Below, one piece after another: positions 1-10,698 of a stretch of 64,000 nucleotides of DNA (its first letter is position 1; each line of letters begins with the position of its first letter). The notes beneath the pieces were generated by a model that worked only from the letters and a program-made list of their open reading frames with translations, was not told the origin of the DNA and made no database searches. Origin of the DNA: Caenibius sp. WL. GTDB lineage: Bacteria; Pseudomonadota; Alphaproteobacteria; Sphingomonadales; Sphingomonadaceae. Where the stretch lies: assembly GCF_019803445.1 (NCBI RefSeq), contig NZ_CP081844.1, forward strand, positions 2,120,501 to 2,184,500. The letters run 5' to 3'. A program made the position numbers and the translations under genes.

Positions 1-438
1 CACAACCGCGCTGCCGTCCTGCAATTGCGCACGATGCACCTGCGCCATGGATGCGGCGGCCAGCGGTGTCGTCTCGAACGTGGCGAAGGCATCCTCCACC
101 CGTTCGCCCAGCGCCTCTTCGAGAGCGGGGCGCAGAGCTTCGAACGGCATTGTCGGGGCATCGCTTTGCAGGCGCTCCAGTTCGGCAATCCATTCAGGGG
201 CAAGCAGGTCCGCGCGCGTCGCCAGGATCTGTCCGAGCTTGATATAGGTCGGCCCCAGGTCCTCCAACGCCTGACGCAAGCGACGCGGCGCCGTCGATGC
301 ATCGGATTCGCTTGTTTCGCCGCCGCCGATGCCGAGCCATGCCGCGACATAACCGAGGCCGTGACGGGAAAGGGTGGCGGAAATTTCCGCAAGGCGGACA
401 CGGTCGCGCGCGACCATTCTCAATGTTCCGAACATCAT
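1..438 (-). CDS. ABC1/UbiB-family atypical kinase, N-terminal part (runs off left edge)
   Basis: The 146 visible residues are the N-terminus of an ABC1/UbiB protein; the rest lies outside the window. Family members are membrane-associated ATPases needed for ubiquinone biosynthesis or quinone mobilisation. The signature KLGQ lies at residues 67-70 within YIKLGQILATRADLL, and PLAAASMAQVHRAQL near the edge matches the alanine-rich nucleotide loop (ASxAQVHxA) of the family. Two adjacent ATGs (438 and 435) can start it; an in-frame TGA lies upstream at 523-525. It is divergent from the ftsB-like gene across 139 bp. It could be UbiB itself or a paralogous ABC1 protein; no ubiE is visible to decide. 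The family assignment is firm, the exact role inferred. Confidence 0.85.
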   Translation of the reverse strand, partial: MMFGTLRMVARDRVRLAEISATLSRHGLGYVAAWLGIGGGETSESDASTAPRRLRQALEDLGPTYIKLGQILATRADLLAPEWIAELERLQSDAPTMPFEALRPALEEALGERVEDAFATFETTPLAAASMAQVHRAQLQDGSAVV

Positions 439-577
439 GGTCAGATAGGAACCGAAACCGCAGATGGGGAGTGGCCGCTCGATGGCGTGGCCGCGTGGGC
501 AAACAATGCGTCTGAAAAATGCTCACTCTCGCGGAATGTCACTTGTGTTCAAACCCTAACTGTGATTCTTTGGCGGC

Positions 578-889
578 GTGCCGAAGTCTGAAACCTTGAT
601 CCGATCGCCGCGCGAAAAACTGCTGCAGGGCCTTGCTCTTGCGGTGCTGCTTTTGTTGGCCGCAATGGCCTTCTTCGGGCCGAGCGGAGCATTGGCCTGG
701 GGCGAGAATTTGAAGCTGCTGGACCAGCGCAATGCCCATATCGCGCAATTGCAGGAAGAGCGGGACGAGTTGAAGAATCGGGTTGCCCTGCTCGATCCCC
801 GGCATGCCGATCCCGATCTGGTGGGGGAACTCCTCCGCAGCAATCTCAACGTCGCTCATCCGGATGAAGTTGTCATCACGGTGAAGTAA
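578..889 (+). CDS. ftsB: FtsB/DivIC-family septum formation protein
   Basis: A 103-residue bitopic protein: a short basic N-terminus, one membrane helix at about residues 15-38 (leucine/alanine-rich), then a coiled coil at about 44-75 (NAHIAQLQEERDELKNRV), and a short periplasmic tail. This is the size and layout of FtsB/DivIC, which pairs with FtsL and FtsQ to activate septal peptidoglycan synthesis at the divisome. The start is GTG at 578. It is followed after 174 bp by pdhA; a divIC-like gene just before pdhA is a familiar alphaproteobacterial arrangement. FtsB sequences are poorly conserved, so the call rests on architecture and context. Confidence 0.8.
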   Translation: MPKSETLIRSPREKLLQGLALAVLLLLAAMAFFGPSGALAWGENLKLLDQRNAHIAQLQEERDELKNRVALLDPRHADPDLVGELLRSNLNVAHPDEVVITVK

Positions 890-1063
890 GCGTGGGCCAC
901 GGCAGGCCGCCGGTCTTGCCCGTTCGGCATTGCCGGTTTCAAAACTTTGTGTGGCCGTTTGGGGCTTCTGCCCGTTGCTTCCCGTGGCGGCTTGCGCCTA
1001 TATCCGGCCTTCGATGGTTCTTGGGTTGCCCGTTGGTAACCGCATGATGAGAGGACAGGAATT

Positions 1064-2161
1064 TTGGCCAAGCCCGCCGCCCGTACCGGTAGCGTTGCGA
1101 AGAAACCCGCAAGCAAGAAGCCCAGTGCACCAGCGGATGAGAATTTCGCACTTCGCAGCCTTCAGGAGGAGCTTGAAAAGGCCCGGCGTTTCGACGCCAG
1201 CGACGATCAACTCCTGAAATTCTACGAGCAAATGCTGCTTATCCGCCGCTTTGAAGAGCGGGCAGGGCAGCTCTACGGTCTCGGTTTGATCGGTGGTTTC
1301 TGTCACCTTTATATCGGCCAGGAAGCTGTCGCCGTGGGTATCCAGTCGGCGCTGGAAGAAGGCAAGGATAGTGTCATCACCGGCTACCGCGATCATGGGC
1401 ACATGCTCGCCTACGGGATCGATCCGAAGATCATCATGGCCGAACTGACCGGCCGCGAAGCGGGCATCAGCCATGGCAAGGGCGGCTCGATGCACATGTT
1501 CTCGCTCGAACACGCATTTTATGGCGGGCATGGCATCGTCGGCGCGCAGGTGCCGTTAGGGGCGGGGCTCGCTTTCGCGCACCAGTATCGCGGCGATGGC
1601 GGCGTGTGCGTCGCCTATTTCGGCGATGGCGCAGCCAATCAGGGGCAGGTCTATGAAACTTTCAACATGGCCAGCCTGTGGAAGCTGCCGATCATTTTCG
1701 TGATCGAAAACAACCAGTACGCGATGGGCACTTCGGTGCAGCGCAGTTCCGCCGAAACGCATTTCTATCGCCGGGGCACTGCGTTCCGCATTCCGGGCCT
1801 GAACGTGGATGGTATGGACGTACTGGAAGTCCGCCAGGCGACCGAAATCGCGCTTAAGCATGTGCGGGGTGGCAACGGCCCGGTGCTGATGGAACTGAAA
1901 ACCTACCGTTATCGCGGTCACTCCATGTCGGACCCGGCCAAGTACCGGACCCGCGAAGAAGTGCAGGACGTGCGCGAACACAACGATGCGATCGAGCGGG
2001 CGAAGACGGACCTTCTCGAACGCGGAATTCCAGAGGACCAATTGAAGGACATCGACAAGCGTATCCGTGCCGAAATCGCGGCATCCGCCGATTTTGCGGA
2101 AAACTCGCCCGAGCCGGCACCTGCTGAACTCTACACCGACGTGCTGGTGGAGAGCTACTGA
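1064..2161 (+). CDS. pdhA: Pyruvate dehydrogenase E1 component, alpha subunit
   Basis: This encodes the thiamine-diphosphate-binding alpha subunit of E1, which decarboxylates pyruvate and passes the hydroxyethyl group to lipoyl-E2. The 365-residue protein has the ThDP/Mg motif GDG (about 187-189) through NN (about 216-217), the [10 protein letters not shown] segment, and the regulatory-loop region [15 protein letters not shown]. The first 45 residues are an Ala/Lys/Pro-rich extension. The start is a TTG at 1064, preceded by GAGGACAGG at a good distance; no better ATG precedes the conserved domain. The stop overlaps the pdhB start by one base (TGATG), so the two are probably translationally coupled. 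E2 and E3 partners are encoded at 48196 and 46578. Confidence 0.96.
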   Translation: MAKPAARTGSVAKKPASKKPSAPADENFALRSLQEELEKARRFDASDDQLLKFYEQMLLIRRFEERAGQLYGLGLIGGFCHLYIGQEAVAVGIQSALEEGKDSVITGYRDHGHMLAYGIDPKIIMAELTGREAGISHGKGGSMHMFSLEHAFYGGHGIVGAQVPLGAGLAFAHQYRGDGGVCVAYFGDGAANQGQVYETFNMASLWKLPIIFVIENNQYAMGTSVQRSSAETHFYRRGTAFRIPGLNVDGMDVLEVRQATEIALKHVRGGNGPVLMELKTYRYRGHSMSDPAKYRTREEVQDVREHNDAIERAKTDLLERGIPEDQLKDIDKRIRAEIAASADFAENSPEPAPAELYTDVLVESY

Positions 2162-3528
2162 TGGCCATCGAACTGAAAATGCCCGCCCTCTCTCCGACCA
2201 TGGAAGAGGGCACTCTGTCCCGCTGGCTGGTGAAGGAAGGGGATACCGTCCAGGCAGGCGATATTCTTGCTGAGATCGAAACCGATAAAGCGACTATGGA
2301 ATTCGAAGCGGTCGACGAAGGGACTGTGGGACAGATCGTCGTCCCCGAGGGGACGGAAAATGTCCAGGTCGGCACCGTCATCGCGATTCTGGCGGCTGAG
2401 GGTGAGGACGTATCCGAAGCCAAGCCTGCCAAGGCTTCAAAGGCGGATAAGGCGGAAGAGGAAGCTTCCGAGGAATCGGCCCCTGCCGCGCCCAGGCCGC
2501 AGGCCAAGGCCCGTCGCAACGATCCGGATGTTCCGGCAGGCACCAACATGATCACCGTCACTGTGCGCGAAGCCTTGCGCGATGCGATGGCGGAAGAAAT
2601 GCGCCGCGACGATCGCATTTTCGTGATGGGGGAAGAAGTCGCGCAGTATCAGGGGGCCTACAAGGTCACTCAAGGCCTGCTCGAAGAATTCGGCCCCCGG
2701 CGGGTGATCGATACGCCGATCACCGAATACGGTTTCGCCGGGATCGGCACTGGCGCGGCTATGGGTGGCCTGCGCCCGATCGTTGAATTCATGACCTTCA
2801 ACTTCGCCATGCAGGCGATCGATCATGTCATCAATTCCGCGGCCAAGACCAATTACATGTCCGGCGGCCAGATGCGCTGCCCGGTGGTGTTCCGGGGCCC
2901 GAATGGCGCGGCCAGCCGGGTTGGTGCGCAGCATAGCCAGAACTATGGCCCGTGGTATGCCCATGTGCCGGGGCTGGTGGTGATCGCGCCTTATGACGCG
3001 TCGGATGCCAAGGGTTTGCTCAAAGCCGCGATCCGCAGCGAAGATCCCGTGGTGTTTCTTGAAAACGAACTGCTTTACGGGCGCAGCTTCGAATTGGCAC
3101 AGCTTGATGACCATGTCCTGCCGATCGGCAAGGCGCGGATCATGCGCGAAGGCAGCGACGTAACGATCGTATCCTATTCGATTGGCGTCGGTCTTGCGCT
3201 GGAAGCTGCTGAAAAGCTTGCGGACGAAGGGATCGACGCAGAAGTGATCGATTTGCGGACGCTGCGTCCGCTCGACCGTGAAGCCATTTTGACCAGCCTT
3301 GCCAAGACCAACCGCGTGGTGGTGGCAGAAGAGGGATGGCCGCAGTGCTCCATTGCGTCGGAAGTGGCGGCGATCTGCATGGAAGATGGCTTTGACGATC
3401 TCGATGCCCCGGTCCTGCGTGTATGCAACGAGGATGTGCCGCTGCCTTATGCGGCCAATCTCGAAAAGCTCGCGCTGATCGATGCGAACAGGATCGTCGC
3501 GGCGGTCAAGAAAGTCTGTTACCGCTAA
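2161..3528 (+). CDS. pdhB: Pyruvate dehydrogenase E1 component, beta subunit, with N-terminal lipoyl domain
   Basis: A 455-residue fusion. Residues 1-80 form a biotinyl/lipoyl domain with the modification site ETDKATMEF (Lys43). An Ala/Lys/Glu-rich linker (about 82-120) joins it to the transketolase-like E1 beta domain, with conserved [17 protein letters not shown], the [15 protein letters not shown] segment and the C-terminal domain starting near [18 protein letters not shown]1 beta pairs with the alpha subunit from the preceding gene to form the active site. A lipoyl domain on E1 beta, besides the one on E2, is known from alphaproteobacterial PDH complexes. The lipoyl domain is almost the same as that of the E2 gene at 48196, suggesting duplication. 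Confidence 0.96.
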   Translation: MAIELKMPALSPTMEEGTLSRWLVKEGDTVQAGDILAEIETDKATMEFEAVDEGTVGQIVVPEGTENVQVGTVIAILAAEGEDVSEAKPAKASKADKAEEEASEESAPAAPRPQAKARRNDPDVPAGTNMITVTVREALRDAMAEEMRRDDRIFVMGEEVAQYQGAYKVTQGLLEEFGPRRVIDTPITEYGFAGIGTGAAMGGLRPIVEFMTFNFAMQAIDHVINSAAKTNYMSGGQMRCPVVFRGPNGAASRVGAQHSQNYGPWYAHVPGLVVIAPYDASDAKGLLKAAIRSEDPVVFLENELLYGRSFELAQLDDHVLPIGKARIMREGSDVTIVSYSIGVGLALEAAEKLADEGIDAEVIDLRTLRPLDREAILTSLAKTNRVVVAEEGWPQCSIASEVAAICMEDGFDDLDAPVLRVCNEDVPLPYAANLEKLALIDANRIVAAVKKVCYR

Positions 3529-3604
3529 GGAGCTGACGTGGTCTGCCGCCGGCCGTATCCGGCCAATAGGCAGACCGCAACGCAACGCGGCACGAAAGCA
3601 CTCG

Positions 3605-4258
3605 ATGACCGAGGATGATCTGGTCCGTCTGCGCATGCCTCAGCGACTTGCGCTGACTTACGCCTCGCGCAGCACCCGGCCCGGTTTTGCCGCGCTGTTC
3701 CTGCTCGATACCACGCTTGCCGATATCGTGCGTCAGGCGCGTGAGCCGATGCTCGCCCAGTTGAGGCTGGCGTGGTGGCGCGACAGGTTTGAGCAGGATG
3801 TGGCTGATCGTCCGGCGGGCAACCCCTTGCTTGCCTCGCTTGCCGATTGGGTCGGGGAGGAATCGGCCTTGCGCGGTCTGGTTGACGGTTGGGAACAGCT
3901 TCTCGCCGATGGTCCACTTACACGCAATGCCATGCTGGGATTTGCCGCAGGCCGGGCGGAATGCTTCGCGGCTCTGGCTCGCTTGCATGGCGGTTCCGGG
4001 GATGCAGCGGCGCAGGCCGGGCGGCTGTGGGCGCTGGTCGATCTGGCCTCGGGGTTGAGCGATCCGCACGAACGCGAAACAGCTCTGGCACTGGCGCGGA
4101 TTGAAGGTGCGCCCGCACACACTCTGCCGCGCGCCATGCGGCCGTTGACTGTTCTGGCCGGTCTGGCGCATCGTGCCTTGAAACGGGCGGATGGGGCACT
4201 GCTCGCAGGAGCTGGCGATATGCTGGCGGCAATGCGCCTCGGTTTGCTAGGGCGATAA
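3605..4258 (+). CDS. Squalene/phytoene synthase-family protein (NDUFAF6-like)
   Basis: A 217-residue protein with the trans-isoprenyl synthase fold. Recognisable are FAALFLLDTTLADIVRQ near the N-terminus and the family signature AQLRLAWWRDRFE at about residues 50-60. The second Asp-rich active-site motif of true squalene or phytoene synthases is not evident, and the protein is short. This fits the NDUFAF6-like branch, which in eukaryotes helps assemble respiratory complex I, rather than a hopanoid or carotenoid enzyme. I chose ATG 3605 (MTEDDL) over a longer frame from 3482 because the extension overlaps pdhB and is low-complexity basic sequence. It lies 76 bp after pdhB. The biochemical role here is unproven. 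Confidence 0.75.
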   Translation: MTEDDLVRLRMPQRLALTYASRSTRPGFAALFLLDTTLADIVRQAREPMLAQLRLAWWRDRFEQDVADRPAGNPLLASLADWVGEESALRGLVDGWEQLLADGPLTRNAMLGFAAGRAECFAALARLHGGSGDAAAQAGRLWALVDLASGLSDPHERETALALARIEGAPAHTLPRAMRPLTVLAGLAHRALKRADGALLAGAGDMLAAMRLGLLGR

Positions 4259-4301
4259 GGCGGGCCTGCCGTCACGCTTTGGCTTCGCAGGGGGATGTGG
4301 G

Positions 4302-4760
4302 GTGAGCCGGATCATACTGGGCGTGTTTCTGGGGCTTGCGTTTGCGGCGATCGGCCTGTTCTGGTGGCAGGGGCGCGAGCGGATTGAAGCCGCCGCCCCG
4401 CCGGTTGCCGCGTTGCCTACCTCGACAGGCAAGGACAAGCTGCCCCTTGCCGATGCGTCGGGCATGCGTGGGCCAGCCCCGCCAGAAGCGACGGAACTGA
4501 CGCGCGAACAGCAGCGTTTCTTCCGTTACGATCGAAATCGTGACTTGCGCATCACCCGCGAAGAAATGTTGGCATCGCGCGCCGACGGTTTCCGCAAGCT
4601 CGATGTGGATGGCAACAATCTGCTGACATTCGAAGAATGGGCCGTCACCACTTCGAACCGCTTCAAGGCCGCCGATGTCAATGGCGATGGAGAACTGACT
4701 CAGGCCGAGTTCGCTGCCACCGCCCCGAAACCGGCAAAGAAGCCCGCCTGCCGTTGCTGA
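4302..4760 (+). CDS. Membrane-anchored EF-hand protein
   Basis: A 152-residue protein starting at GTG 4302. Residues 4-22 form one hydrophobic helix (signal anchor), followed by a Pro/Ala-rich linker. The C-terminal half has calcium-loop-like segments: DRNRDLRITREE, DVDGNNLLTFEE and DVNGDGELTQAE; the last two fit the DxDxDG EF-hand loop closely. It probably sits in the periplasm anchored to the inner membrane and binds Ca2+; partner and role are unknown. It ends nine bases before the convergent trmFO stop. The C-terminus ends in a Lys/Pro/Cys-rich tail. Confidence 0.8.
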   Translation: MSRIILGVFLGLAFAAIGLFWWQGRERIEAAAPPVAALPTSTGKDKLPLADASGMRGPAPPEATELTREQQRFFRYDRNRDLRITREEMLASRADGFRKLDVDGNNLLTFEEWAVTTSNRFKAADVNGDGELTQAEFAATAPKPAKKPACRC

Positions 4761-4769
4761 TACGCGGGT

Positions 4770-6131
4770 TTACGCCTGCATCAGCTGCGCGGTTTCGAGC
4801 CATGCACCGAAATCCGCCTTGGCCCGATCAGTGTACGCTTCCTTGCGCACCTTTTTCTTGATGTCGTGTAAGGGCGGGAACAGCCCGAAATTGACATTCA
4901 TCGGCTGATAACTGTCCGCTTCGGCATCGCCGGTAATATGGGCTAGCAAGGCTCCCATCGCCGTGGTGCGCGGCGGGCTTTCCCAGTTTCGCCCGGCCAG
5001 TTCTTCGGCTGCCATGAGCCCGGCTAGAATGCCAACCGCGGCGCTTTCGACATAGCCCTCACAGCCGGTGATCTGACCGGCGAAGCGAATGTGCGATGCC
5101 CCTTTGAGACGCAGCTGGCGATCCAGAACGACCGGTGAATTGATGAAAGTGTTGCGGTGCAGACCGCCCAGACGGGCGAACTCGGCCTTTTCCAGCCCGG
5201 GAATCGTTCGGAACAGGCGCACTTGTTCTGCATGTTTGAGCTTGGTTTGGAAGCCAACCATGTTCCACAGCGTGCCGAGCTTGTTGTCCTGCCGTAACTG
5301 GACCACGGCATAAGGCCAGCGTCCTGTGCGCGGATCGTCCAGCCCCACCGGCTTCATCGGTCCGAACCGCAAAGTGTCGAGCCCACGTTCGGCCATGACC
5401 TCGATCGGCATGCAGCCGTTGAAATAGGGGGTGTTCTCCTCCCATTGCTTGAACGTGGTCTTCTCCCCATCCAGCAAGGCTTGATGGAAGGCCAGATACT
5501 GGTCCTTATTCATCGGACAGTTGATGTAATCCTTGCCGTCGCTGTCCGGCCCGCTTTTCTTGTCCCAACGCGACTGTTTCCAGCAGATGTCCATATCGAT
5601 GCTGTCGAAATGGACGATGGGGGCAATGGCGTCGAAAAAGGCGAGACTGTCCGCACCGGTGGCGCGGCCGATACTGTCAGCCAGCGTGGCGGCTGTCAGC
5701 GGCCCCGTCGCCACGATGGCCGGGCTCGATACGGGAAGGGTGTCCACTCGTTCCCGGACAACCGTGACATTGGGGTGATTTTCCAGCGCCTGCTGCACCG
5801 CAAGAGAGAAGACATCGCGGTCCACCGCCAGAGCGGAGCCGGCCGGAACGCGCGCCTTTTCCCCGGCTTGCATGACCAGCGATCCGAGCCGCCGCATTTC
5901 GTGATGGAGCAGGCCGACGGCGTTCTTCTCGTCATCGTCTGAACGGAAGGAATTGGAGCAGACCAATTCCGCCAGGCCATCGGTCTGATGGGCAGGCGTC
6001 ATTTCCCCGCCCCGTTCCGCAGGTGCGCCTCGCATTTCCGACAGGCGGACTTGGAAACCGCGCTGGGCCAGTTGCCAGGCCGCTTCGCTCCCGGCGAGGC
6101 CGCCGCCGATAATGTGAATGTCGTGCGTCAT
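4770..6131 (-). CDS. trmFO: tRNA (uracil-54-C5)-methyltransferase, folate- and FAD-dependent
   Basis: TrmFO makes ribothymidine at T54 of tRNA using methylenetetrahydrofolate and FADH2. The 453-residue length is typical. The N-terminus [17 protein letters not shown] is the FAD dinucleotide-binding loop (GGGLAGSE). Further family blocks are [19 protein letters not shown] with the catalytic-region cysteine (about residue 59), [16 protein letters not shown], and the C-terminal FAD-contact block [19 protein letters not shown]. It lies downstream of gyrA on the same strand but beyond a probable terminator. Start at ATG 6131 directly precedes the FAD motif, so no extension is needed. Confidence 0.96.
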   Translation of the reverse strand: MTHDIHIIGGGLAGSEAAWQLAQRGFQVRLSEMRGAPAERGGEMTPAHQTDGLAELVCSNSFRSDDDEKNAVGLLHHEMRRLGSLVMQAGEKARVPAGSALAVDRDVFSLAVQQALENHPNVTVVRERVDTLPVSSPAIVATGPLTAATLADSIGRATGADSLAFFDAIAPIVHFDSIDMDICWKQSRWDKKSGPDSDGKDYINCPMNKDQYLAFHQALLDGEKTTFKQWEENTPYFNGCMPIEVMAERGLDTLRFGPMKPVGLDDPRTGRWPYAVVQLRQDNKLGTLWNMVGFQTKLKHAEQVRLFRTIPGLEKAEFARLGGLHRNTFINSPVVLDRQLRLKGASHIRFAGQITGCEGYVESAAVGILAGLMAAEELAGRNWESPPRTTAMGALLAHITGDAEADSYQPMNVNFGLFPPLHDIKKKVRKEAYTDRAKADFGAWLETAQLMQA

Positions 6132-6210
6132 CGCCAGCGCCCTACAGTGTCGTGGCAGGCATTCAAGAGCTGAGCATAAGGGAGCGCCGCGCTTCTCATA
6201 AGCAGAAATG

Positions 6211-6250
6211 CAAACTGGCTGGTCGCATGGGCGCGCAACCAGCCAGTTTG
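6211..6250 (-). terminator. Inverted repeat after gyrA, probable terminator
   Basis: A perfect 13-bp inverted repeat, CAAACTGGCTGGT at 6211-6223 with its complement at 6238-6250, encloses a 14-base loop. It lies 37 bases beyond the gyrA stop in the direction of transcription, and the gyrA-strand arm ends in TTTG. There is no long U-run, so it may be a weak or factor-assisted terminator between gyrA and trmFO. Confidence 0.6.
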
Positions 6251-6286
6251 TGTTTGTCGGGCTATCAGCCCTCTTGTGGAAGGATG

Positions 6287-9061
6287 TTAAACGGCCTCAT
6301 CGCTATCGGCGCCACCGGGCGTGTCGGTACTATCCGTTTCGACAGATGAGCCTGCTTCGACGGCATCTTCCAACACCTCGGCCTCTTCCGGCTCGTCGAT
6401 GCGCACGGCGCTCACCACGTGTTCGTTGTCGGCCACATCGAACAGCCGGACACCGGCGCTGGCACGACCGATGACACGCAGCGAATCCAGCCCGATGCGA
6501 ATCAGCTTGGCCTGATCGGTGACCAGCATCAACTGGTTGGCCTGCGTTGCGCTGAAGCTCGCCACCACCGGCCCGTTGCGGCGGATGTTGTCGATATTGG
6601 TGATACCCTGGCCGCCACGGCCGGTACGGCGGTATTCGTAAGCGGAACTGAGCTTGCCGTACCCGTTGGCGCAGATAGTGAGAATGAACTGTTCCTTCTC
6701 CACCAGTTCGGTGAAGCGCGCCTCGTCCATTTCGGGCTGGCCTTCCTTCTCCGCTTTCCATGGGGCGAAACGGAGGTAGTCGTCACGTTCTTCTGGTTTC
6801 GTGCCGACGCGATGGAGGATCGACAGCGAAACAACCTCGTCACCGTCCTTCAGCGTCATCCCGCGTACGCCGGTGGATGTGCGACTGGTGAATTCGCGCA
6901 CTTCATCGGCGGCGAAACGGATGGCCTTGCCGTTGCGGCTTGCAAGCAGCACATCGTCGCCTGAACCGAGCAAGGCGACGCCGATCAGCCGGTCGGCGCT
7001 GTCGTCCTCGAACCGCATCGCTAGTTTGCCGTTCGATGGAATGTTGGCGAAGGCATCCATGCTGTTGCGGCGCACGCTGCCTTTCGCCGTGGCGAAGACG
7101 ACGCTGAGAGCGCCCCAACTCGCTTCATCCTCGGGCAGAGGAAGGACAGTGGCGATCGTTTCACCCTGATCCAGCGCGGGCAGCAGGTTGACGATCGGGC
7201 GGCCGCGAGTGGCGGGGCCGCCTTCCGGCAGTTTCCATACCTTGAGACGATAGACTTTGCCGGCGGTGGAGAAGAACAGCACCGGATTGTGTGTGCTCGT
7301 CACGAACATGTCGCTGACGACATCCTCGTCCTTGGTCGCCATGCCCGCGCGGCCCTTGCCACCGCGGTTCTGCGCGCGGAAAGTCGAAAGCGGGGTGCGC
7401 TTGATATAGCCATCGAGCGTTACGGTGACGACCATATCATCGCGTTCGATGAGGTCTTCATCTTCCAGCCCATCCCAGGCCGGGGCGATTTCGGCAATCC
7501 GGGGCGTGGCGTAGAGCGAGCGGACTTCTTCCAGTTCCCCGCGCATGACCCGATAGAGCTTGGCCCGATCAGCCAGGATCGAAAGATACTCTTCGATCGC
7601 GGTGGCCAGTTCCTTGAGCTCATCCCCGATTTCATCGCGGCCCAGCGCTGTGAGCCGGTGCAGGCGCAGGTCCAGAATGGCCTTCACCTGGATTTCCGAC
7701 AGGCGATAGGTATCCAGCGCGTCTTCGCCAGCGGTCGGCTCGAATGCTTCGACCAGCCGGATATAGGGCGCGATATCGCCAATCGGCCATTCGCGCGCCA
7801 GCAGCTTTTCGCGCGCCTGTGCCGGATTGGAGGCGCTGCGGATGATCGCCACCACTTCATCGAGATTGGAAACCGCGACCACCAGCCCGAGCAAGATATG
7901 CGCCCGGTCACGCGCCTTGTTCAGTTCGAACTTGGTCCGGCGGGTGATAACTTCTTCGCGGAACTGGATGAAGCACTGCACCATATCGCGCAGCGAAAGC
8001 ACTTCCGGCCTGCCGCCACGGATGGCGAGCATATTGGCCGGGAAGCTCGATTGCGCGGGCGTGTGGCGCCAAAGCTGGTTGAGGACGACTTCAGGCGTGG
8101 CATCGCGCTTGAGATCGATGACCACGCGGACGCCTTCGCGGTTGGATTCGTCGCGAATGTCGGAGACGCCTTCGATCCGCTTGTCCTTGGCGGCTTCGGC
8201 GATTTTTTCGACCAGGTTGGATTTGCCGACCTGGAACGGGATCGAGGTCAGCACGATCGAGCGCCGGTCCCCCCGACCTTCCTCGATCTCGTGGCGGCAG
8301 CGCATCAGGATCGATCCGCGCCCGGTGGTATAGGCCGCCCGTGCGCCCGCCGAACCGAGAATCAAGGGGGCGGTGGGGAAATCCGGCCCGGGAATGATTT
8401 CGAACAGTTCTTCGGTAGTGATGGCGGGGTTTTCGATGAAAGCAAGGCAACCGTCGATCACTTCACCCAGATTGTGCGGCGGGATATTGGTGGCCATCCC
8501 GACGGCGATACCGCCAGCCCCGTTGACCAGCAGATTGGGGAAGCGGGCCGGGAGAACCTGCGGCTCACGCCGAGAACCGTCGTAGTTGTCCTGAAAATCG
8601 ACGGTATCCTTGTCGAGATCGTCGAGCAGGCTGTTGGAAACGCGGGCAAGGCGCGCTTCGGTATATCGCATGGAAGCCGGCGGATCCGGGTCCATCGAAC
8701 CGAAGTTCCCCTGACCATCGACCAAGGGCACCCGCATCGACCAGGACTGCGTCATGCGCGCCAGCGCATCGTAGATCGCGGAGTCGCCGTGCGGGTGATA
8801 GTTACCCATCACGTCGCCGACGATCTTGGCGCTTTTGCGGTAGGGCCGGCCGGCAACCATGCCGCCTTCCTGACTGGCGAAAAGGATGCGGCGATGCACG
8901 GGTTTGAGCCCATCGCGCACATCGGGCAGCGCACGAGACACGATCACGCTCATCGCGTAATCGAGATAGCTCGTCTTCATTTCATCGACGATGTCGATCC
9001 GTTCGATATCCGGGCTGGAGGAGGGAACGGGCGGGGTGAGGGTATCGGTGTCGTCGCTCAC
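6287..9061 (-). CDS. gyrA: DNA gyrase subunit A
   Basis: The 924-residue A subunit of gyrase cuts and rejoins DNA while GyrB supplies ATP hydrolysis. The catalytic tyrosine is in SMRYTEARL (Tyr133). The quinolone-resistance region reads [15 protein letters not shown], with Ser94 and Asp98 equivalent to E. coli Ser83 and Asp87, i.e. wild type. Six beta-pinwheel blades follow, including the gyrase-box-like [13 protein letters not shown] that separates GyrA from ParC. The C-terminus is a strongly acidic tail of about 40 residues, as in other gyrases. ATG 9061 is the start, in a 269-bp region divergent from the next plus-strand gene. Confidence 0.97.
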   Translation of the reverse strand: MSDDTDTLTPPVPSSSPDIERIDIVDEMKTSYLDYAMSVIVSRALPDVRDGLKPVHRRILFASQEGGMVAGRPYRKSAKIVGDVMGNYHPHGDSAIYDALARMTQSWSMRVPLVDGQGNFGSMDPDPPASMRYTEARLARVSNSLLDDLDKDTVDFQDNYDGSRREPQVLPARFPNLLVNGAGGIAVGMATNIPPHNLGEVIDGCLAFIENPAITTEELFEIIPGPDFPTAPLILGSAGARAAYTTGRGSILMRCRHEIEEGRGDRRSIVLTSIPFQVGKSNLVEKIAEAAKDKRIEGVSDIRDESNREGVRVVIDLKRDATPEVVLNQLWRHTPAQSSFPANMLAIRGGRPEVLSLRDMVQCFIQFREEVITRRTKFELNKARDRAHILLGLVVAVSNLDEVVAIIRSASNPAQAREKLLAREWPIGDIAPYIRLVEAFEPTAGEDALDTYRLSEIQVKAILDLRLHRLTALGRDEIGDELKELATAIEEYLSILADRAKLYRVMRGELEEVRSLYATPRIAEIAPAWDGLEDEDLIERDDMVVTVTLDGYIKRTPLSTFRAQNRGGKGRAGMATKDEDVVSDMFVTSTHNPVLFFSTAGKVYRLKVWKLPEGGPATRGRPIVNLLPALDQGETIATVLPLPEDEASWGALSVVFATAKGSVRRNSMDAFANIPSNGKLAMRFEDDSADRLIGVALLGSGDDVLLASRNGKAIRFAADEVREFTSRTSTGVRGMTLKDGDEVVSLSILHRVGTKPEERDDYLRFAPWKAEKEGQPEMDEARFTELVEKEQFILTICANGYGKLSSAYEYRRTGRGGQGITNIDNIRRNGPVVASFSATQANQLMLVTDQAKLIRIGLDSLRVIGRASAGVRLFDVADNEHVVSAVRIDEPEEAEVLEDAVEAGSSVETDSTDTPGGADSDEAV

Positions 9062-9330
9062 GGAAAACGGATCTCTTGTACTGCGTATTTCTGAGTTTTC
9101 GGCCTAGGCCAACCGGGGGGGAAAGGCCAGCGGGATAGGGGGCTCGGCGGGCGTTTTCCACATGCGCAGCCCCCGTTGCCAAGCCGTTCGTCGCGGATGT
9201 ATGTCATTCAATCGCTGTTCAGTAGGGGGCACCTATCTGGGCACGGTTGCAAAACCCCGCTTTTAACGTCACTAGCGGTGAATTGTTGCTGGTTTGGGCC
9301 GTGAAATCTGGCCGCAAAAGGAGATGATGC

Positions 9331-10635
9331 ATGCGGGGATTTTTCCCGAAAAACACTGTCGGCATTGCTGCAATCGCCATGGCTGCAAGCATGGGGCTGG
9401 TTGGCTACGGGCTGACTGCTACTCCGGCACATGCGGCCAAAAAAGGCGGCGGCGGTGGCTACAGCAAGGAATTCGTTGCGGCCGCACAGCCCGTGCAGGA
9501 AGAAATCAAGAAGCTCGACGAGCTTAAGGCCAGCGGTGCCGATCAGGGCCAGCTTATCGCTGCGGCGAACGCGGTGCTGCCCAAGGCTGAAGCAGCCGCT
9601 TCTGCCGCCAGCACGCCGGGCGACAAGATGGCCGCAGGCCAGTTCCTTTTCAGCATCGGCAATTCCAACGGTGACGATGCGCTGCGCAAGCGCGGCGTCG
9701 GCATGATGCTCGATAGCGGTCAGGTCCCGGCGGACAAGCAGGCGACTTACCAGTTCTATCTGGGCAACTTCGCTTATGCGACCAAGGATTTCCCCACCGC
9801 CATCAAGGCGCTGAAAGCAGCAGCCGATGGCGGGGTTCAGGAAGACGCGCTGGGGCCGCTCCTGATCGATTCCTACGCTCAGGCAGGGCAGGCGCGCGAA
9901 GGCTTGGCCGCGTTCAAACAGCTTGCCGCCGCGCGCAAGGCCGCTGGCCAGGCGGTGCCGGATTCGTGGTTCAGCCGCGCCAGCATGGTCGCCTACAATG
10001 CCAAGCTCGGGCCGGAAGCGATCGATGTGGCCATGGCTTGGGTCGCGCAGAACCCCAACAAGATGAACTGGCTGAACGCGGCGCAGATGGTGCGCAATTT
10101 CAGCGGTCTCGATACGCCGGCCACGCTCGATCTGTTCCGCCTGATGGACCGTTCGGGCGCGTTGGAAAACGAGCCGAAATTCGTCCAGTCCGAATACAAG
10201 GAATATGTCGAATCGGCTGATCCGCGCCGCCTTCCGGGTGAAGTGGTGCGCGTGATCGACAAGGGTTATGCCGCGAATGCGCTCAATCGGTCGGATGCCT
10301 GGGTTGCTGAAGCGCGGCAGAACGCCGCTGGCCGCGTGGGCAGCGACAAGGCTTCGCTCGCAGGTGAAGTGGCTGGCGCCAAGGCCGCTGGCGGCAACCG
10401 CGCCTTGAGCCTGGGCGATGCATTCCTAAGCTACAGCGAGCCGGGGAAGGCGGAAGAACTGTACAAGGCCGCACTGAACGGCAGCCCCGACCAGAATGCT
10501 GCGCTGACCCGCCTGGGTATCGCCCAATACGATCAGGGCAAGTATGCCGAAGCCAAGGCCAATTTCGAGAAGGTCACCGGCCCTCGTCAGGCCGTGGCGC
10601 GCCTCTGGCTGGCGCTGATCGGCACGAAGGGCTGA
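9331..10635 (+). CDS. Secreted TPR-like repeat protein
   Basis: A 434-residue exported protein of unknown function. Residues 1-35 form a signal peptide (hydrophobic core AIAAMAASMGLVGYG-like, ending ATPAHA before AKKGGGGG), so it is likely periplasmic. The mature part is helical with tetratricopeptide-like repeats; the clearest are ALGPLLIDSYAQAGQAREGL near residue 175 and the C-terminal pair around EPGKAEELYKAALNGSPDQ and GIAQYDQGKYAEAKANFEK. A strong AAAGGAGA ribosome site precedes ATG 9331. It is a single-gene unit closed by the terminator at 10655. TPR proteins usually act as scaffolds; the partner is unknown. Confidence 0.75.
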   Translation: MRGFFPKNTVGIAAIAMAASMGLVGYGLTATPAHAAKKGGGGGYSKEFVAAAQPVQEEIKKLDELKASGADQGQLIAAANAVLPKAEAAASAASTPGDKMAAGQFLFSIGNSNGDDALRKRGVGMMLDSGQVPADKQATYQFYLGNFAYATKDFPTAIKALKAAADGGVQEDALGPLLIDSYAQAGQAREGLAAFKQLAAARKAAGQAVPDSWFSRASMVAYNAKLGPEAIDVAMAWVAQNPNKMNWLNAAQMVRNFSGLDTPATLDLFRLMDRSGALENEPKFVQSEYKEYVESADPRRLPGEVVRVIDKGYAANALNRSDAWVAEARQNAAGRVGSDKASLAGEVAGAKAAGGNRALSLGDAFLSYSEPGKAEELYKAALNGSPDQNAALTRLGIAQYDQGKYAEAKANFEKVTGPRQAVARLWLALIGTKG

Positions 10636-10654
10636 TCCCCTTCGAGCATGATTG

Positions 10655-10687
10655 AAAGGGCGGTAGGGAAGCCTACCGCCCTTTTGT
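10655..10687. terminator. Strong intrinsic terminator, probably bidirectional
   Basis: A 13-bp perfect stem (10655-10667 with 10672-10684), four-base loop GAAG, followed by TTTTGTT on the plus strand and by a run of T on the minus strand. It separates the TPR-like gene from the convergent NYN gene and can serve both. Confidence 0.9.
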
Positions 10688-10698
10688 TATGTCCAGCG

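Noticed and set aside
7289-9094. 601-codon open frame on the plus strand opposite gyrA
   Set aside because: Its frame is a GC-codon-bias shadow; the minus-strand frame encodes full GyrA with all motifs.
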